Source: Chloroflexota bacterium (GTDB lineage Bacteria; Chloroflexota; Limnocylindria; Limnocylindrales; CSP1-4). From it: DNA of 64,000 nt. The notes beneath the pieces were generated by a model. The model saw nothing but the letters and a program-made list of their open reading frames with translations. It had not been told where the DNA came from and made no database searches. Each line of letters opens with the position of its first letter. Position 1 is the stretch's first letter. Shown here piece after piece: positions 61,224-64,000 of this stretch. The stretch is from positions 173,669 through 237,668 of the forward strand of contig CANJLL010000006.1 in NCBI GenBank assembly GCA_947475545.1, in the 5' to 3' direction. A program made the translations under genes and the position numbers.

Positions 61224-62287
61224 GAACGGACCTCCTGTCGTGCGACTCGGTCGAGCAGGCCTTCGACGGCCGGCCGGCTCGGCCAGGCGCCGCTGAGCAG
61301 GGCGGAAGGGGTGGAAGCGAGGATGTGTCGCGGCCCGTCCGAGAGAACCAGGCGACCATCGATCGTCTCCACGATCAGGTCGCCGGGCAGCGCCTCACCC
61401 CGGTCGCCGGCCTGGATGACGCGGCCCGTGCCCTGGGCGCCGATGGCCTCGAGGAGCGCCGACCAACTGCCCAGGTCGCTCCAGCCCACGCTCATCGCCG
61501 CCATCACGACGTGGTGGTCACGGGCCGCGCCCTCCATCACGGCGTAGTCGATGGAGATGGGCTTGAGGCGGTCATACGCCGCGTCCAGCGCCGAGTGGCC
61601 CACGACCGGCCCGAAGACGGTGACGAGCCCGGTGTAGCGCTGCAACGCATCGCGGATCGCCCGCCGACGCCACGCGAAGATCCCGGCGTTCCAGGCCACG
61701 CCGGGCAGCTCGAGGAGCTCCAGCGCGCGGGTGGGATTGGGTTTCTCCTCGAAGCCCAGGAGCGGATAGGCTGCCAGCCCGTCCAGCTCTTCGCCTCGGG
61801 CGAGGTCCGGGAGGAGGTAGCCGTAGTCCGTCGAGGGGCGGTCCACCTGGATGCCCAGGGTGACCAGGGGGTGGGTGATCCCGAAAGCCCCGGCTGCCAG
61901 CGTGGCCGCCGATCCGAGCACGCTCCGGAAGACCCATTCGCGCTCGATGGCGTGGTCGGCCGGCAGGACCACCATCACCTCGTCGAGCGGGCGATTGATG
62001 GTCACGGCCGCCAGGGCGATGGCCGCGGCGGTGTTCCGCCCGATTGGCTCCGCGATGATCTCGATCCCCGGCAGCTGGGCGGCGACGATCGCCTTGTAGC
62101 GACGGTCCGTCACCACGTAGATGTCGGACCGGGCCAGGTCCAGCTCGGGGTGGCCAACCAGTCGGTCCACCGTCATCTGGAGCAGCGTCCGGTCGCCCAG
62201 GAGCGGCAGGAACGGCTTGGGCATCTCGGGGCGGCTGAGCGGCCACAGGCGTGTGCCGCCGCCGCCGGCCATGATCACGGCATACAT
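61220..62287 (-). CDS. manC: Mannose-1-phosphate guanylyltransferase
   Basis: MYAVIMAGGGGTRLWPLSRPEMPKPFLPLLGDRTLLQ, EPIGRNTAAAIALAA, LGFEEKPNPTRA, WNAGIFAWR. Confidence 0.94.
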   Translation of the reverse strand: MYAVIMAGGGGTRLWPLSRPEMPKPFLPLLGDRTLLQMTVDRLVGHPELDLARSDIYVVTDRRYKAIVAAQLPGIEIIAEPIGRNTAAAIALAAVTINRPLDEVMVVLPADHAIEREWVFRSVLGSAATLAAGAFGITHPLVTLGIQVDRPSTDYGYLLPDLARGEELDGLAAYPLLGFEEKPNPTRALELLELPGVAWNAGIFAWRRRAIRDALQRYTGLVTVFGPVVGHSALDAAYDRLKPISIDYAVMEGAARDHHVVMAAMSVGWSDLGSWSALLEAIGAQGTGRVIQAGDRGEALPGDLIVETIDGRLVLSDGPRHILASTPSALLSGAWPSRPAVEGLLDRVARQEVRS

Positions 62288-62378
62288 CGGCGCCATTCTA
62301 CGTTCCGCCCGGCGGATGGGGCGCGCGGCCTGTGGCGGCGGGGGCTGCAGGCCGGCGCTCGAAGCGGGGACGTCGCCG

Positions 62379-63566
62379 TCAGGCGGGTGAGACCACCGCT
62401 GGCAGGCCTGCGTCGGCCGCCAGGATCGCCGCCTTGTCGGTGCGCTCCCAGGGCAGGTCCAGGTCAGGCCGGCCGAAGTGGCCGTAGGCCGCGGTCTGGC
62501 GGTAGATTGGCCGGCGCAGGTCGAGGGCGTTGATGATCGCCGCCGGGCGCAGGTCAAAGTGGCGCTCGATCAGCGCCTGGATCTTCTCGTCCGGGATCTT
62601 CCCCGTGCCGAACGACTCGACTGAGAGGGAGAGCGGCCGGGCGATCCCGATGCCGTAGGCCACCTCGATCTCGAACCGATCGGCGAGGCCGGCCGCGACC
62701 ACGTTCTTGGCCACCCAGCGGGCGGCGTACGCGGCAGAGCGGTCCACCTTCGTCGGATCCTTGCCGGAGAAGCAGCCACCGCCGTGGCGGGCCATCCCGC
62801 CGTACGAGTCCACGATGATCTTCCGGCCGGTGAGGCCCGCATCGCCCATGGGGCCGCCGGTGACGAACCGGCCCGTGGGGTTGACGAACATCTCCGGGTC
62901 GGTCGGGCGGAGGTCGCGCGGGATGGTGGGCAGGATCACGGCCTCCGTCAGGTCACCCTGGAGGTGCTCCAGGGTGACATCCGGATCGTGCTGCGCGGAG
63001 AGGACCACAGTCCGGACCCGCTTGGGCACGCCGCGCTCGTACTCCACGGTGATCTGCGTCTTGCCATCCGGCCGCAGGTACGGGAGCTGGCCGGACTTGC
63101 GCGCCTCCGCCAGGCGACGGGCCATCCGGTGGGCCAGCGCGATGGGCAGCGGCATCAACTCAGGCGTCTCGTTGCACGCGAAGCCGAACATCATTCCCTG
63201 GTCGCCGGCACCGATGTCGTTGCCCTGGTCCACGCCCTGCGCGATGTCGCGCGACTGCTCCTTGATGGTGACCAGGGTGCCACACGTCTCGTAGTCAAAC
63301 CCGTAGTCCGACCGTGTGTAGCCGATCTCCTTGACCGTGTCGCGGACCACCTTCTGGAAGTCCACGTAGGTGCTGGTGGTGATCTCGCCCAGGACCAGCA
63401 CCAGGCCGGTGGTGGTCGCGGTCTCACAGGCCACCCTGGCCTGTGGGTCATCGACCAGGATCCGGTCCAGGATCGCGTCGCTGATCTGATCACACATCTT
63501 GTCGGGATGGCCTTCAGTCACCGACTCAGAGGTGAACAGGTACTGGTCAGCGTCGACGATGCTCAT
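62379..63566 (-). CDS. metK: S-adenosylmethionine synthetase
   Basis: [69 protein letters not shown]. Confidence 0.96.
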   Translation of the reverse strand: MSIVDADQYLFTSESVTEGHPDKMCDQISDAILDRILVDDPQARVACETATTTGLVLVLGEITTSTYVDFQKVVRDTVKEIGYTRSDYGFDYETCGTLVTIKEQSRDIAQGVDQGNDIGAGDQGMMFGFACNETPELMPLPIALAHRMARRLAEARKSGQLPYLRPDGKTQITVEYERGVPKRVRTVVLSAQHDPDVTLEHLQGDLTEAVILPTIPRDLRPTDPEMFVNPTGRFVTGGPMGDAGLTGRKIIVDSYGGMARHGGGCFSGKDPTKVDRSAAYAARWVAKNVVAAGLADRFEIEVAYGIGIARPLSLSVESFGTGKIPDEKIQALIERHFDLRPAAIINALDLRRPIYRQTAAYGHFGRPDLDLPWERTDKAAILAADAGLPAVVSPA

Positions 63567-63588
63567 CGAACTCCTCGGTTGCAGGCCC

Positions 63589-63689
63589 GGCCGACGCGGC
63601 CTACTCGGACGCATCCCGGCATTGGCGCACCCGCGCCCGCGAGCTGCCGGTTGCAGGCCGCCACGTCAGTGCCGGCTCATGGTAATGCG
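63589..63689 (-). promoter_or_regulatory. SAM-responsive riboswitch candidate (SAM-I/SAM-IV clan) upstream of metK
   Basis: Minus strand CGCATTACCATGAG..CTGCAACC..GGTGCGCCAATGCC..GATGCG with P1 63684-63689/63610-63615, P2-like hairpin GCCGGCAC-TGAC-GTGGCGGC, downstream hairpin GGCCG-CGT-CGGCC (63589-63601). Confidence 0.7.
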
Positions 63690-64000
63690 ATCCAGCATCG
63701 CGCGGCAGCCGTGGAGCGGCAGGCACGCCGGGCACCCTCACGATGCGCACTCGGTGGCGTCCCGACACCGCCCCCTGCCCTGGCCCCGCCCGACGGCACG
63801 AAGTAGCCGGTCACGTCGAAGATCAGCTCGACGGTCTTGCCGGGGGCTGCCCCGAAGACGGCGGACAGGGTGCCGCCGGCACCGAGCGCCACGGTGACCC
63901 CGTTGGCCCGGTCATCACCCACGGGGAAGTTGATGGTGCTGCTGGTGGCCGACGTGGTTTCGACCGGACCCAGGAACACCCAGCCGCCGGCGGTCTGTGC
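63677..64000 (-). CDS. C-terminal part of a surface/secreted protein (truncated by window end)
   Basis: GKTVELIFDVTGYFVPS motif typical of repeat-rich secreted proteins; reading frame open to the window edge. Confidence 0.5.
   Translation of the reverse strand, partial: AQTAGGWVFLGPVETTSATSSTINFPVGDDRANGVTVALGAGGTLSAVFGAAPGKTVELIFDVTGYFVPSGGARAGGGVGTPPSAHREGARRACRSTAAARCWIALP

Noticed and set aside
63576-63659. Two 12-bp repeats CGGTTGCAGGCC as a possible CRISPR or mobile element
   Set aside because: Only two short copies; better explained as part of the metK leader RNA.

Overview
High-GC, gene-dense bacterial chromosomal window. Gene content and style suggest Chloroflexota or a similar lineage, but this is inference and not proven by the sequence. 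I see no rRNA, tRNA, CRISPR array, transposase or phage genes. Main blocks: (i) 0-9 kb: DUF885 protein, a 946-aa methylase-like protein without a recognisable catalytic motif, a TPR protein, and PolX/PHP; (ii) 8.8-11.8 kb: a PRC-barrel/MgtE_N/CBS protein translationally coupled to a divergent NRAMP-family transporter; (iii) 11.8-29.7 kb: a surface-polysaccharide locus (gmd, fcl, a second GMD-like gene, Wzx-like flippase, many GT2/GT4 enzymes, WecG/TagA-type GT, O-antigen ligase-like protein); (iv) 29.8-41.2 kb: a fatty-acid initiation/acetyl-CoA carboxylase supercluster (fabG, fabH, accB, fabF, phosphoesterase, fabZ, accC, a BCCP-like gene lacking the biotinyl-lysine, accA, accD, ECF sigma factor, birA); (v) 41.2-49.7 kb: lysC, thrB, thrC, trpS, AI-2E transporter, surE; (vi) 49.7-58.7 kb: a frameshifted SulP transporter, arsR, a cobalamin-riboswitch-controlled btuFCD-like operon, and secreted proteins; (vii) 58.8-63.6 kb: a SWIM mini-protein, a GDP-mannose synthesis operon, and metK preceded by a SAM-IV-like riboswitch. 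Best leads: the lysine-less BCCP paralog, the NRAMP with altered metal-site motifs next to a free-standing MgtE gate module, the metK leader, a recurrent -10-like hexamer 6-8 nt before start codons (leaderless transcription), and two genes broken by single-base indels.
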